A stretch of DNA of 45,342 bases from Acidimicrobiaceae bacterium (GTDB lineage Bacteria; Actinomycetota; Acidimicrobiia; Acidimicrobiales; RAAP-2): NCBI GenBank assembly GCA_003138855.1, contig PLHF01000063.1, forward strand, positions 1 through 45,342, written 5' to 3'. Below, in pieces: positions 1-8,267 of the stretch. Within the stretch, counting starts at the first letter, position 1; every line of letters begins with the position of its first letter. Under the pieces are notes generated by a model. That model saw nothing but the letters and a program-made list of their open reading frames with translations. It did not search any database and had not been told where the DNA came from. Position numbers and translations under genes: made by a program.

Positions 1-241
1 CTGCGATCCTTCAGAGATGAACGGTTGGGCAGTCCCCAAGGGAATGAGATCATTGGGATGAGAACCTGTGGGTGCCGCAGATCCCATTCGGATTGGTTGG
101 GCGACCAGTCGGTACTCGTTGATCAGACCGAAAACGGAGTCATGCCGTCGTGGCTGCCCAGCCACTTCCCGCGTACCGGACCAACCCGACATGGCGCAGC
201 GATATCTCAGAAGCCCCTGTATTTGATCGGTCGACACTGGG

Positions 242-607
242 ATGATTGCAGCCGTGTCGAGCGCAGAGAGCGAGGCCATCGAGAGCGTCGTGGAGTTGCT
301 GTCAGCTTTCGCGCAAGCCCGCAGGGCCATGCGGGAGACCGAGCGGGACATCCGCTCAGCCTTGAACAAGGTCGCCCGAGGTGAAGATGTGGCCTCAGCA
401 CTCGTCGACGTGCATCCGGGAGAGAGCCGTCAGAAGATAAACGACTCACTGGTACATCTCGATCACCGTCGTAACGAAATGCGCCTGAAGGTCTTCGCAC
501 TTGCGATCGAGAGAGGGATGACAATCGATGAATTGAGCGGGGTTTGGGGGTTCTCACCGCAGCATACGTCTCGAATCGCAAAAGAGGCCCGGGACGAGGA
601 CGACTAG
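242..607 (+). CDS. small HTH-like protein of unknown function
   Basis: This is a 121-residue protein with an ATG start. The first 80 or so residues are charged and predicted helical (AFAQARRAMRETERDIRSAL), which suggests a coiled-coil or helical bundle. The C-terminal 30 residues (MTIDELSGVWGFSPQHTSRI) look like a helix-turn-helix of the sigma-region-4 type. A DNA-binding or partner-binding regulator is therefore a reasonable inference, but I recognise no named family. There is no membrane segment. The gene stands alone upstream of comM with about 180 bases between them. The first 241 bases of the window before it hold no gene I can support. Confidence 0.55.
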   Translation: MIAAVSSAESEAIESVVELLSAFAQARRAMRETERDIRSALNKVARGEDVASALVDVHPGESRQKINDSLVHLDHRRNEMRLKVFALAIERGMTIDELSGVWGFSPQHTSRIAKEARDEDD

Positions 608-787
608 ACGCCCATCCTCCGGGCTGCCTGCCTCCGGTGTGACACCCCTGCCGTAGGGTGCCCACGGTGCCTCGAGCGGCCGCACGCACCCCAGAGGAGC
701 GGCCCTCCCCGTCAGCGTCCTGCGGAGTACCCGAGCCCGAGCCCGAGCCCGGTGATCCCCGCATGGACCGTGCCGATCGGAGGCACC

Positions 788-2329
788 GTGATCGCCGCCA
801 TTCCTTCCGCCGTCCTGGTCGGGGTCGACGCCACCCAGGTGTCCGTCGAGGTCCACGTGTCCAACGGGCTGCCCGGGTTCACCGTCGTCGGACTGCCCGA
901 TGCCGCGGTACGCGAGTCGCGTGACCGGGTCCGTGCCGCCCTGCTGTCCAGCGGGCTGCAGTGGCCCCTCCGGCGGGTGACCGTCAACCTCGCACCGTCG
1001 GGGATGCGCAAGGGGGGCGCCGGCCTCGACCTGCCAATCGCCGTCGGGGTGCTGGTTGCCTCAGGCGTGCTCCCTTCCCGGTCGGTGGCGGGCATGGCCT
1101 TCGTGGGGGAACTGGGGCTCGACGGCTCGTTGCGGGGAGTGCCGGGGACGGTGGTGCTGGCCGAGGCCCTCCGCCGACACCGACTGGTGGTGCCCGAGGA
1201 GAGCGCCCACGAGGCATCGCTGGCGGGGGAGTGCGACATCCGCGTGTCGGCCACCCTCGCCGGCCTGGTCGACCGGCTGTCGGGCCGCTGCCCCTGGGGC
1301 GAGGTGGGCGCCACCCTCGACGGATCGCTCCGTGCCGCACCGGAGCCCCCCGGGCCCAGGCACGCCGCCGATCTGGCCGACGTCCGGGGGCAGCGCCTGG
1401 CGCGTCGGGCACTGGAGGTGGCCGCGGCGGGCGGCCACCACCTCCTGCTGGTCGGCCCTCCGGGCTCGGGGAAGACGATGCTGGCCAACCGGCTGCCCGG
1501 CCTGCTCCCCGGCCTCGATCGATCCACGGCGCTGGAGGCGACCCGGATCCATTCGGTCGCCGGCCTGCCGTTGCCCCTGGGGGGGCTGATCGAAGAGCCA
1601 CCGTTCCGCGCCCCCCACCACGGCGCGTCGCCGGTGGCGATGATCGGGGGAGGGACGACCTGGATGCGCCCGGGCGAGATCAGCCTGGCGCACGGCGGCG
1701 TCCTCTTCCTCGACGAACTCGGTGAGTTCCCGGCGGTGGTCCTCGACGCGCTCCGCCAGCCGCTCGAGGACGGCCAGGTGAGGGTGAGCCGGGCCCGGGG
1801 GTCGACGAGTTTCCCGGCCCGGTTCATCCTGGTGGGGGCGATGAATCCCTGCCCGTGCGGGGAAGGGGGTGCTCCCGGGGCCTGCCGCTGCTCGAGCGCG
1901 GCGCAGGAGCGCTACGCCCGGCGGCTCTCGGCCCCGTTCCTCGATCGCTTCGACATCGCCATCCGGGTCGACCGCCCACTGGCCCACGAACTGTTCGGCC
2001 GGCCGTCGGCGGAGGGCTCGGCGACGGTGGCCTCCCGGGTGGCCGGGGCCCGTGAGCGAGCCGCAGAACGTGGGGTCCGGGTCAACGCCGATCTGGCCGG
2101 CCCCCGCCTTGCCGACGACGCCCCTCTGGGCAGGGGGGCCGTAGCCATCGTCGAGCGGCAGATCCGGTCGGGCACACTGAGCGCCAGGGGACTGCACCGC
2201 GTCCATCGACTGTCCCGGACCATCGCAGACCTCGACGGAGCCGGCGAGGTCATCGGAGAGGCCCACGTCCGGGAGGCGCTGCTGCTCCGGGGCCAGCGCC
2301 GGCTGCTTCCCGGGGGCGGCTTCCGATGA
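788..2329 (+). CDS. comM: YifB/ComM family Mg-chelatase-like AAA+ ATPase
   Basis: ComM is a hexameric helicase that promotes branch migration when incoming single-stranded DNA integrates during natural transformation. The N-terminal subdomain is visible (VEVHVSNGLPGFTVVGLPD), followed by a Walker A (GPPGSGKT), a Walker B (GGVLFLDELGEF) and the cysteine-bearing segment typical of the family (NPCPCGEGG, then CRCSS), with a Mg_chelatase C-terminal domain at the end. I chose the GTG at 788 because a GGAGG lies just upstream and the protein then begins where family members usually begin. An in-frame GTG at 752 would add 12 residues but lacks a ribosome site. The last codons overlap dprA by four bases (ATGA), so the two are probably co-translated. 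Confidence 0.93.
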   Translation: MIAAIPSAVLVGVDATQVSVEVHVSNGLPGFTVVGLPDAAVRESRDRVRAALLSSGLQWPLRRVTVNLAPSGMRKGGAGLDLPIAVGVLVASGVLPSRSVAGMAFVGELGLDGSLRGVPGTVVLAEALRRHRLVVPEESAHEASLAGECDIRVSATLAGLVDRLSGRCPWGEVGATLDGSLRAAPEPPGPRHAADLADVRGQRLARRALEVAAAGGHHLLLVGPPGSGKTMLANRLPGLLPGLDRSTALEATRIHSVAGLPLPLGGLIEEPPFRAPHHGASPVAMIGGGTTWMRPGEISLAHGGVLFLDELGEFPAVVLDALRQPLEDGQVRVSRARGSTSFPARFILVGAMNPCPCGEGGAPGACRCSSAAQERYARRLSAPFLDRFDIAIRVDRPLAHELFGRPSAEGSATVASRVAGARERAAERGVRVNADLAGPRLADDAPLGRGAVAIVERQIRSGTLSARGLHRVHRLSRTIADLDGAGEVIGEAHVREALLLRGQRRLLPGGGFR

Positions 2330-3516
2330 ACGTCCCCGCCCAGCTCGAGTCCCATGCCGGCGCACTGGCCGGCCTGCCCGGGATGACTCCGGTGCGCCTG
2401 GCCAAGCTGTTGGACGGGTTCGGCCCCGCGTTGGCCTGGGAGGCGGTGAAGGCGGGCACCCATCCGGCCGACCCTCGCCGGAAGTTCGCCGTGCCGGCCA
2501 GGAGGACCGATGTCGACGACCTCGGCCGGCGGTACGCCGGCGCTGGCGTGAGGATCCTGCTGCCCGGTGCGGCCGGATACCCGTCGATGCTGACCGGCGA
2601 CCCAGGTGCACCTGCCGTCCTCTTCGCCAGCGGCGACCCGACCGTGGTGGAGCGGCGGGCCCGGGTGGCGATCGTGGGGACCCGCTCGGCCACCCACTAC
2701 GGACGCCAGGTCGCCTCGGAGCTCGCCGTCGAGTTGGCGGACCACGGCGTGGTGGTCGTGTCCGGCCTGGCCCGGGGCATCGACGGCGCGGCCCACGCCG
2801 GAGCCCTGCGTGGGGAGTCCGAGGGTGCCGGACCCCCGGTCGCCGTGGTGGGAACCGGGCTGGATGTCGTCTATCCGCCCTCGAACCGCGAGCTGTGGGC
2901 ACGGGTGGCCGGGCGCGGGGTGGTCTTCTCCGAGTCGGCGTTGGGAACCCAGCCGCACCCGGGGGTGTTTCCGGCCCGCAATCGGATCATCGCCGCGCTT
3001 GCCGATGTGGTGGTCGTGGTCGAGAGCCACCATGGCGGGGGGTCGTTGTACACCGCGGAGGCCGCAGCGCGCCGGGGCATCCCCGTGTGCGCCGTTCCCG
3101 GCTCCGTCCACAGTCGGGCCTCCGCGGGGACGAACGGCCTCCTGGTCGACGGTTGCATCCCGGTCCGTGACGCGACCGATGTGCTGGTGGCGGTCGCCCT
3201 GGCCCGTGCCGGGCCGGACGCTCGTGCCGGTGCGCCTCCGCCCGCTGACCTCGCACCGTCCCACCGGGCGAACCGGTCCCGTCCGGCTCGGGTCCCGGCC
3301 GGGACGCGCGCGTCGGGGGGCGTCGGGAGCGGCATGCCGGCGCCGCTCACGCCCGCCCAGCGGACGGTGTGGGAGGCGGTCGATGACACACCCACGGCGT
3401 TCGAGACGATCCTCATCCGCACCGACCTGCCCCTTGCTGCCGCGGCCGAGGCCTGTGGGCAGCTGGTCGAGAGCGGTGCGCTCCGCTCCGGGGCGGGGTG
3501 GTGGTCGAGGAGTTAG
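2326..3516 (+). CDS. dprA: DNA-processing protein DprA
   Basis: DprA loads RecA on single-stranded DNA entering the cell during transformation. The Rossmann-like core is clear from about residue 115: VAIVGTRSATHYGR, VVVVSGLARGIDGAAH, a GTGLDVVYP turn, SESALGTQPHPGVFPARNRI and the GSLYTAEAA segment. An N-terminal helical region precedes it. A C-terminal winged-helix-like domain (about residues 340-396) follows a proline/arginine-rich linker. The length of 396 residues fits the larger actinobacterial forms. The start overlaps the comM stop in an ATGA, which argues for one operon. It converges on the pilin-like gene at 3534-4103. Confidence 0.95.
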   Translation: MNVPAQLESHAGALAGLPGMTPVRLAKLLDGFGPALAWEAVKAGTHPADPRRKFAVPARRTDVDDLGRRYAGAGVRILLPGAAGYPSMLTGDPGAPAVLFASGDPTVVERRARVAIVGTRSATHYGRQVASELAVELADHGVVVVSGLARGIDGAAHAGALRGESEGAGPPVAVVGTGLDVVYPPSNRELWARVAGRGVVFSESALGTQPHPGVFPARNRIIAALADVVVVVESHHGGGSLYTAEAAARRGIPVCAVPGSVHSRASAGTNGLLVDGCIPVRDATDVLVAVALARAGPDARAGAPPPADLAPSHRANRSRPARVPAGTRASGGVGSGMPAPLTPAQRTVWEAVDDTPTAFETILIRTDLPLAAAAEACGQLVESGALRSGAGWWSRS

Positions 3517-3533
3517 GGGAGGCCCGGATTGTC

Positions 3534-4103
3534 TCAGGCCGCCGGGAAGCTCGCCTGCTGCCAGCCGACGGCCGAGGACGACACCGGTCCGGGGGTGGGC
3601 GCAGAGGCGAGGGCCGGGGCCGTGCAACTGGCCAGCCCGGTTTGCGCGCCGTACCAGGCGGGCGAGGCCGGCGATCGCCACACCAGCCAGCAGGTACCGT
3701 CCGAGGAACGGTCGGCCAAGGTGATGGCCCCGCTCCCGTCGGTGACGATGGCGACGCTGACGGTCGACGCGTTGGTGGACGGCCCGGACACGAAGGTGAC
3801 GGAGGGATTGGACGCACCCAGCGTGGCGACGTCGAGCGAGCCGTAGCCGCCCTGGCTCGCGGCTGCCGAGTCGGCCGCGGTCAAGCCGCTCGACAGTGCC
3901 TGTTGGGCCTGGAGGCCGTCTGCCGCCGCCACGCCGGGGGCGTTGTCGATGTTGGTGCTCGAGCTGCTCCCCGATTTCAGGGTCGAGCCGAGGAGCAGGG
4001 CGGTCAGGATGGCAACTCCGAGCAGGCTGAGGACAGTGGCCAGCATCGAGAAGCCGAGGTCATCGGCACGTGGGTCCCTGCGCACCCGCATTCGGTGTTG
4101 CAT
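3534..4103 (-). CDS. type IV pilin-like protein with an unusual prepilin motif
   Basis: This is a 189-residue protein with a short basic leader (MQHRMRVRRDPRADDLG), then FSMLATVLSLLGVAILTALL, a hydrophobic helix that looks like a class III (prepilin) signal. The cleavage would fall between G and F. The fifth residue after the cleavage point is alanine, not the glutamate usual in pilins. The rest is a Ser/Ala/Thr-rich extracellular domain with two cysteines (TCWLVW and ASCTAP) that could form a disulfide. The position beside comM and dprA suggests a minor pilin or pseudopilin of a DNA-uptake machine, but that is an inference. A plain type II membrane-anchored secreted protein is the alternative. 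Confidence 0.6.
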   Translation of the reverse strand: MQHRMRVRRDPRADDLGFSMLATVLSLLGVAILTALLLGSTLKSGSSSSTNIDNAPGVAAADGLQAQQALSSGLTAADSAAASQGGYGSLDVATLGASNPSVTFVSGPSTNASTVSVAIVTDGSGAITLADRSSDGTCWLVWRSPASPAWYGAQTGLASCTAPALASAPTPGPVSSSAVGWQQASFPAA

Positions 4104-4201
4104 CGTCCCCTCCGGGTCGACGGTCCGCTTCCTCCGAAAAGGCTAGTGCAGAGTGTGGTCGAATGGCTACATACGGTGGTTGAAACGAGCCCGGTACCCT
4201 G

Positions 4202-5152
4202 GTGCACGTGAACGGGAGCGCCACTTCGGGCCGGCCATCGGTGACCCGGCTCGGGCTATGGGTCGAAGACTTCGCCCCCGTCCCGGGCGGAGGCGGGTTG
4301 CTCGCACGTGCGGCTGCGGTGGCAGAGGCGGCCGAGCGTGCCGGCTTCGACTCGCTCTTCGTCAGCAAGGCGCCCGGCAGCCCGAAGCGCGTGCTCCCGA
4401 CGGATGCCGGCGGGTCACCGTTCCCCGGGGGTGACGACTTCGAGGTGTACTCGCTCCTCGGGGCGCTGGCGGCCCGCAGCCGCTCCCTCCACCTGGGGGC
4501 GGTCCCGTCCGGAGCAGAACGGCGCGCCCCTGCGGTGCTGGCCAAGATCGTCACCACCGTCGACGTCATCTCCCACGGTCGGGGCGTGCTGGCCCTCGGG
4601 TGGGAGGCGGAGCCAGGCGGACAGGAGGCCGACCGTCTGGCCGAACGGCTGCAGGTGTGCCGCGCTGTCCTGGAGGATGAAACACCCCGGTTCGCCGGAC
4701 GGTTCTACCACGTCGACGGTGCCGTGAACCGCCCGGGTCCGGTCCAGCGCGGTGGGGTTCCGATCGTGGTCTTCGCCGGACCGGGGGCCCCGGTGCGCCC
4801 GGGCCTGCTCCGGGTGGCCGGCCACTTCGCCGACGCGGTCATCGTGGAGGGGGACGCGGCGAGCGTCGCAGAGGCGGTCGCCCTCGTCGGGGAGGCGGCA
4901 GCATCCATGCGGCGTGCCCCGGGCTCGGTACAGGTGGTCTGGAAGGGCCGACCGGACCGGCCGGCCGACGAGGTGTCGGCACGACTGCTGGCCGGCGCCG
5001 ACGGGTGCATCGTGTCGCTTGCGGACGCCGACCGATCCGATGCCGACCAGCCGGAGGCCATCGCCCGGCTCGGCTCCGTGCTCAGGGACGCGGTGCCGGC
5101 AGGGCCGGGCACCCGACAGCCTTGGCGCGCGCCATCAGACGATCGCCATTGA
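4202..5152 (+). CDS. LLM-class flavin/F420-dependent oxidoreductase
   Basis: This is a 316-residue protein of the luciferase-like TIM-barrel superfamily, which uses FMN or F420. The N-terminal strand and helix (LGLWVEDFAP, AERAGFDSLFV) and the barrel segments with LGAVPSG and ISHGRGVLALGWE fit the family. The usual GxG-type phosphate-binding region is loose, so the substrate and cofactor cannot be assigned. Start choice is uncertain: GTG at 4202 and GTG at 4208 are two codons apart and neither has a strong ribosome site. The gene is divergent from the pilin-like gene, with about 100 bases between them for both promoters. Confidence 0.75.
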   Translation: MHVNGSATSGRPSVTRLGLWVEDFAPVPGGGGLLARAAAVAEAAERAGFDSLFVSKAPGSPKRVLPTDAGGSPFPGGDDFEVYSLLGALAARSRSLHLGAVPSGAERRAPAVLAKIVTTVDVISHGRGVLALGWEAEPGGQEADRLAERLQVCRAVLEDETPRFAGRFYHVDGAVNRPGPVQRGGVPIVVFAGPGAPVRPGLLRVAGHFADAVIVEGDAASVAEAVALVGEAAASMRRAPGSVQVVWKGRPDRPADEVSARLLAGADGCIVSLADADRSDADQPEAIARLGSVLRDAVPAGPGTRQPWRAPSDDRH

Positions 5153-5228
5153 CCCCCGGCGCTTGGACCGCTTGCCGAGCTTGACCGTGATGATCAGGGC
5201 ACCGGCCGGGCACGTTACTGTCAGGGCC

Positions 5229-5381
5229 ATGAGCCAAGCGCCCCAGGAAACCCGTCCCATCACGGAGGTTTTCACGTAGCGCGTCGCCCCGGGCAAGCAG
5301 GAGGAGTTCGAGTCGTGGGCTCACGGGATCACCGGTGCGGTCGCAAAGCTCGTCTGCCAAGACACACGGGTGTGGCGATAG
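5229..5381 (+). pseudogene. remnant of an antibiotic-biosynthesis-monooxygenase (ABM)-like gene
   Basis: Reading from ATG 5229 gives 16 codons ending PITEVFT, then an amber stop at 5277-5279. The same frame continues RVAPGKQEEFESWAHGI and ends at a second TAG at 5379. Joined, the text reads like the first 45 or so residues of ABM-domain proteins (a V-x-RRV-x-PGKE-x-EFE-x-WAHGI pattern), small ferredoxin-fold oxygenases or stress proteins. The rest of the domain is not found in the following bases in any frame. So the gene carries a nonsense codon and has lost its 3' part. The remaining 230 bases up to 5611 hold nothing I recognise. Confidence 0.65.
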
Positions 5382-5611
5382 CGGAACCGCGGTATGGCGG
5401 CGGCGCGGCCCTCTCCGCGGGGTCTGCCCTCGGAGGTGCAGATCAATCGACCGGTGCGCATGGGAACGGCCGAGGAGGCTCGGGCACTCCGGTGCCGTCC
5501 TGATCGGCGACGGAAGCGCATCCCTACCGGTCGCCGTTTCCTACCCACAAGACGGCGATCGACCGTGCGAGCTCGATGGTGTCACCGTCGCCAACGGCCG
5601 TAACCTGCGCC

Positions 5612-6019
5612 TCAGGCGTCGTCGCCCGACTGCATCACCACGTTGTCGGCGTGCACCCGGTACTTGACCCGGACCTCACCGGGCGTGCGCATCGGGTAGG
5701 TCTCGACACCGAGGTACTTCTTGGCCAGGGAGTCGATGTGGGCGTCCGCTCCTTCTTCGGTCGGTTCGACGGTGCCCCGCACCACGACCACGTTGTAGGG
5801 GTCGTCCGGATCGACCACGGACACCGCCACGAAGGGGCGCTTGTCCAGATTGGCATACTTGGCGCGGCCCTTCGCCGTGTTGAACACCAGGTCGTTCCCC
5901 TCCAGGTCGATCCACACTGGCGTCAGCTGGGGGCGACCCTCGGAGTCGACGGTCGCCACGTTGGCGATGACCGGGCGCTCGACGAGGGCACGGGCCTTGT
6001 TGCTCAGAGTGGTGGTCAC
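5612..6019 (-). CDS. PPOX-class F420-dependent oxidoreductase
   Basis: This is a 135-residue split-barrel flavin/deazaflavin protein of the pyridoxamine-phosphate-oxidase fold. Family features seen are [20 protein letters not shown] near the N-terminus, [12 protein letters not shown] and [12 protein letters not shown] in the middle, and [12 protein letters not shown] at the end. Members of this size reduce small substrates with F420H2 in actinobacteria; the substrate is unknown here. I chose GTG 6019 because a GGAGGAAG ribosome site sits 7-8 bases before it and the length matches the family. The longer upstream frame has no such support. It is divergent from the dienelactone hydrolase at 6286. 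Confidence 0.88.
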   Translation of the reverse strand: MTTTLSNKARALVERPVIANVATVDSEGRPQLTPVWIDLEGNDLVFNTAKGRAKYANLDKRPFVAVSVVDPDDPYNVVVVRGTVEPTEEGADAHIDSLAKKYLGVETYPMRTPGEVRVKYRVHADNVVMQSGDDA

Positions 6020-6285
6020 GTCGTTCTTCCTCCGTTGGTCTTCCATGGCGTGGGCAGCGGGAGGCGCCGTCTCCGGCCCACCCGTCCCGTCACGCGTTGT
6101 CCACCCGGGAGAGTACCGGCTACCCAACCCGATCGTTGCGCTCCGGACTACCGGGCGGCCGACGCCGGCGGGCGTACGCTGAAGCCGCGGGGCCGATGGG
6201 CCGGGCGATCGTCCACCCACATCCGCCGGTTTCGTGGCTCGCGCCCGGAACGGCCCGGTCCGGCATGAAACGAGAAGGAGGACGT

Positions 6286-6999
6286 GTGTCCGAGGTGGAG
6301 ATCCCGACATCCGGCCGTCTGCCCGCCTACCTGGCGGTACCTGAGGGCGAGGGCCCGTGGCCCGGCATCGTCGTCATCCACGACATCATGGGCATGAGCT
6401 CGGACCTGCGCAACCAGGCCGACTGGCTGGCTGGCGAGGGCTACCTGGCGGTGGCACCGGACCTCTTCCACGAAGGGAGGAAGCTTGCCTGCATCCGGTC
6501 CGCCATACGGGACTCGCTCACCCGGCGGGGCCGGACCTTCGACGATGTGGAGGCCGCACGCGCCTGGCTCGCCGGGCGGGACGACTGCACCGGCCGGATC
6601 GGCGTCATCGGATTCTGCATGGGTGGGGGGTTCGCGTTGCTGCTGACACCCGGTCATGGCTTCTCGGCCTCGAGCGTCAACTACGGCAGCGTGCCGAAGG
6701 ATGCCGAGGAACTCCTGGCCGGAGCCTGCCCGGTCATCGGGAGCTACGGCGCCAGGGACCCCTCGATGAGGCGGGCCCCGGCCCGCCTCGAGGAGGCCCT
6801 GCGCTCCAACGGCGTCGATCACGACGTCAAGGTCTATGCGGAGGCCGGGCATGCGTTCCTCAACGAAAAAAACCCGGCGGACGTGTCGACCCTGGTGCGG
6901 GTCATCGGCAGGTTCTCCCGGGCCGAGTACCACGAGCCATCGGCCCGCGACGCCCGCAGGAGGATCGCCGCCTTCTTCGACGAGCACCTGCAGCGGTGA
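6286..6999 (+). CDS. dienelactone hydrolase family protein
   Basis: This is a 237-residue alpha/beta hydrolase. The catalytic triad of the dienelactone hydrolase family can be read: nucleophile Cys in GFCMGGG (about residue 109), Asp in YGARDPS and His in EAGHAFLN. The N-terminal [14 protein letters not shown] segment is the usual oxyanion-hole strand. Dienelactone hydrolases open lactone rings in aromatic degradation, but many actinobacterial members act on unknown esters. GTG 6286 follows GAAGGAGG at a good distance; the ATG at 6265 would place the ribosome site inside the gene. Confidence 0.88.
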   Translation: MSEVEIPTSGRLPAYLAVPEGEGPWPGIVVIHDIMGMSSDLRNQADWLAGEGYLAVAPDLFHEGRKLACIRSAIRDSLTRRGRTFDDVEAARAWLAGRDDCTGRIGVIGFCMGGGFALLLTPGHGFSASSVNYGSVPKDAEELLAGACPVIGSYGARDPSMRRAPARLEEALRSNGVDHDVKVYAEAGHAFLNEKNPADVSTLVRVIGRFSRAEYHEPSARDARRRIAAFFDEHLQR

Positions 7000-7083
7000 C
7001 GTCCCGGTAGGCGGGCGTCTGTATGACCTCGCCGGCGGGGCGCCGAGGGTCTTCCCCGGAACCCCCGCTGCTACGGTGCCCGC

Positions 7084-7956
7084 ATGCGGATCGGCGCCCA
7101 CGTCAGAGCGGGAAAGGGGCTGGTTCCCGCTCTCGAGCACGGGGCGGAGATCGGAGCGGAGGTCGTCCAGATCTTCACCCAGAGCCCCCGCATGTGGAAG
7201 CCCTCGCAGTACGGCCCCGAGGTCCTGGCCGGCTACCGCGCCGCCCAGGCCGAGCACCCGACCGTCACCTCCACGTTCTGTCATGCGACCTACCTGATCA
7301 ACCTGGCCTCGCCCGACCCGGCCCTGGCCGACAAGTCGAGGGCGTGCCTCGTCGCCAACCTGGCCACCGCCGAGGGCATGGGCGCGGACGGGCTGGTCCT
7401 GCACATCGGGAGCCATCGCGGCAGCGGGTTCGACACGGCGCTTCCCGGTGTGGTCGACGCGTTGGTCGAGGCTCTCGATGCAGTGGACGCCTCCGGGGAT
7501 CCGTGCCCGATCCTGTTGGAGAACGCCGCCGGGGCCGGGGACACGGTGGGCCGTTCGTTCGACGAGCTGGCCCGGGTGGTCGAGGCGGCCGGTGGTGACG
7601 GGCGGCTCGGGGTGTGCCTCGACACCCAGCACCTGTGGGCGTCGGGCATCCCCTTCGCCACGACGGCGGAGGCCGACGACCTGATCGACCTGATCGACGG
7701 CACCGTCGGGCTCGACCGCCTGCGGTGCCTGCATCTGAACGACTCCAAGGTCGCCTTCGGCGCCAACAAGGACCGCCACGAGAACATCGGGGAGGGGACG
7801 ATCGGATCCGAGGGACTGTCCGCCCTCCTCGGCCACCCAGCGCTGCAGGGCCTGCCTGCCATCCTCGAGGTCCCCGGCATCGGCGAGGGCCCCCGGGCCG
7901 AGGACGTGGCACGGGCCCGCGAGGTCTGGTTGGCGGGCATCGCACTCCGCAACTGA
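7084..7956 (+). CDS. nfo: deoxyribonuclease IV (AP endonuclease, Nfo family)
   Basis: Endonuclease IV cuts DNA 5' to abasic sites in base-excision repair and binds three zinc ions in a TIM barrel. The 290-residue protein shows the family signatures in order: MRIGAHVRAGKGL at the start, QIFTQSPRMW, LVLHIGSHRGSG (metal His), ILLENAAGAG (metal Glu), GVCLDTQHLWASG, LHLNDSK, RHENIGEG and AILEVPG (Glu). All metal-binding positions appear to be present. It lies immediately before the zinc-uptake locus; that adjacency of a zinc enzyme may be chance. Confidence 0.95.
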   Translation: MRIGAHVRAGKGLVPALEHGAEIGAEVVQIFTQSPRMWKPSQYGPEVLAGYRAAQAEHPTVTSTFCHATYLINLASPDPALADKSRACLVANLATAEGMGADGLVLHIGSHRGSGFDTALPGVVDALVEALDAVDASGDPCPILLENAAGAGDTVGRSFDELARVVEAAGGDGRLGVCLDTQHLWASGIPFATTAEADDLIDLIDGTVGLDRLRCLHLNDSKVAFGANKDRHENIGEGTIGSEGLSALLGHPALQGLPAILEVPGIGEGPRAEDVARAREVWLAGIALRN

Positions 7957-7986
7957 ACAGCACGTGCTCGCGGATGTGGTCTTGTA

Positions 7987-8003
7987 ATGAGAATGATTCC
8001 CAT
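7987..8003 (+). promoter_or_regulatory. probable Zur/Fur-family operator
   Basis: The 17-base sequence ATGAGAATGATTCCCAT is an inverted repeat around a central G: eight bases per arm with one mismatch. It has the ATGA-x-AAT-n-ATT-x-x-CAT pattern of Fur-superfamily boxes, and closely resembles actinobacterial Zur sites. It sits about 40 bases upstream of the GTG at 8044 that begins the znuA remnant, and the operon it precedes ends with a Zur-like repressor gene. Zinc-bound Zur would block transcription here. Confidence 0.65.
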
Positions 8004-8043
8004 ATACGGTGTGGACCGTCCCACGAGGAGAGGAATCCGCACC

Positions 8044-8267
8044 GTGCTCAACGTGCACCGGGCATCACTGAGGCGGCCGCGCCGGCGAACAAGGAACCGA
8101 CCGCCAGCCGTGGTCCGGACGGGCAGCTTCGTACTGATGTCGCTGGGATCGGCTGCCTGGGGGACGAGTGGGAGGTTGTGAGTATCATTACCAACCCGAC
8201 TACGGACCTGCACCTCGACGAGCCGACTGCGGCCGACGCCCGGACCCTGGCCCGAGCCGATGCCTGA
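8044..8267 (+). pseudogene. remnant of a zinc ABC transporter substrate-binding gene (znuA-like)
   Basis: A GTG at 8044, preceded by an AGGAGAGG-like ribosome site, opens a basic leader that runs out in the wrong frame. In the neighbouring frame, from about 8118 to 8264, the text TDVAGIGCLGDEWEVVSIIT followed by NPTTDLHLDEPTAADARTLA matches the N-terminal lobe of ZnuA/TroA proteins, including the metal-ligand His (family D-P-H-x-x-E-P-T, here DLHLDEPT). A TGA at 8265 ends it after about 50 recognisable residues, where intact proteins run to about 300. The stop overlaps the start of the ATPase gene at 8260. A frameshift plus loss of most of the gene is the simplest reading. A coupled leader peptide is less likely. 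Confidence 0.6.

Noticed and set aside
730..749. GAGCCC tandem repeat before comM
   Set aside because: Only three copies of a 6-base unit with high G+C; too short to argue for a function.
712..2902. Long minus-strand open frames (371 and 613 codons) opposite comM and dprA
   Set aside because: Both are Arg/Pro/Gly/Ser-rich, have no family-like motif, and lie opposite a gene with clear ATPase motifs; they are by-products of high G+C.
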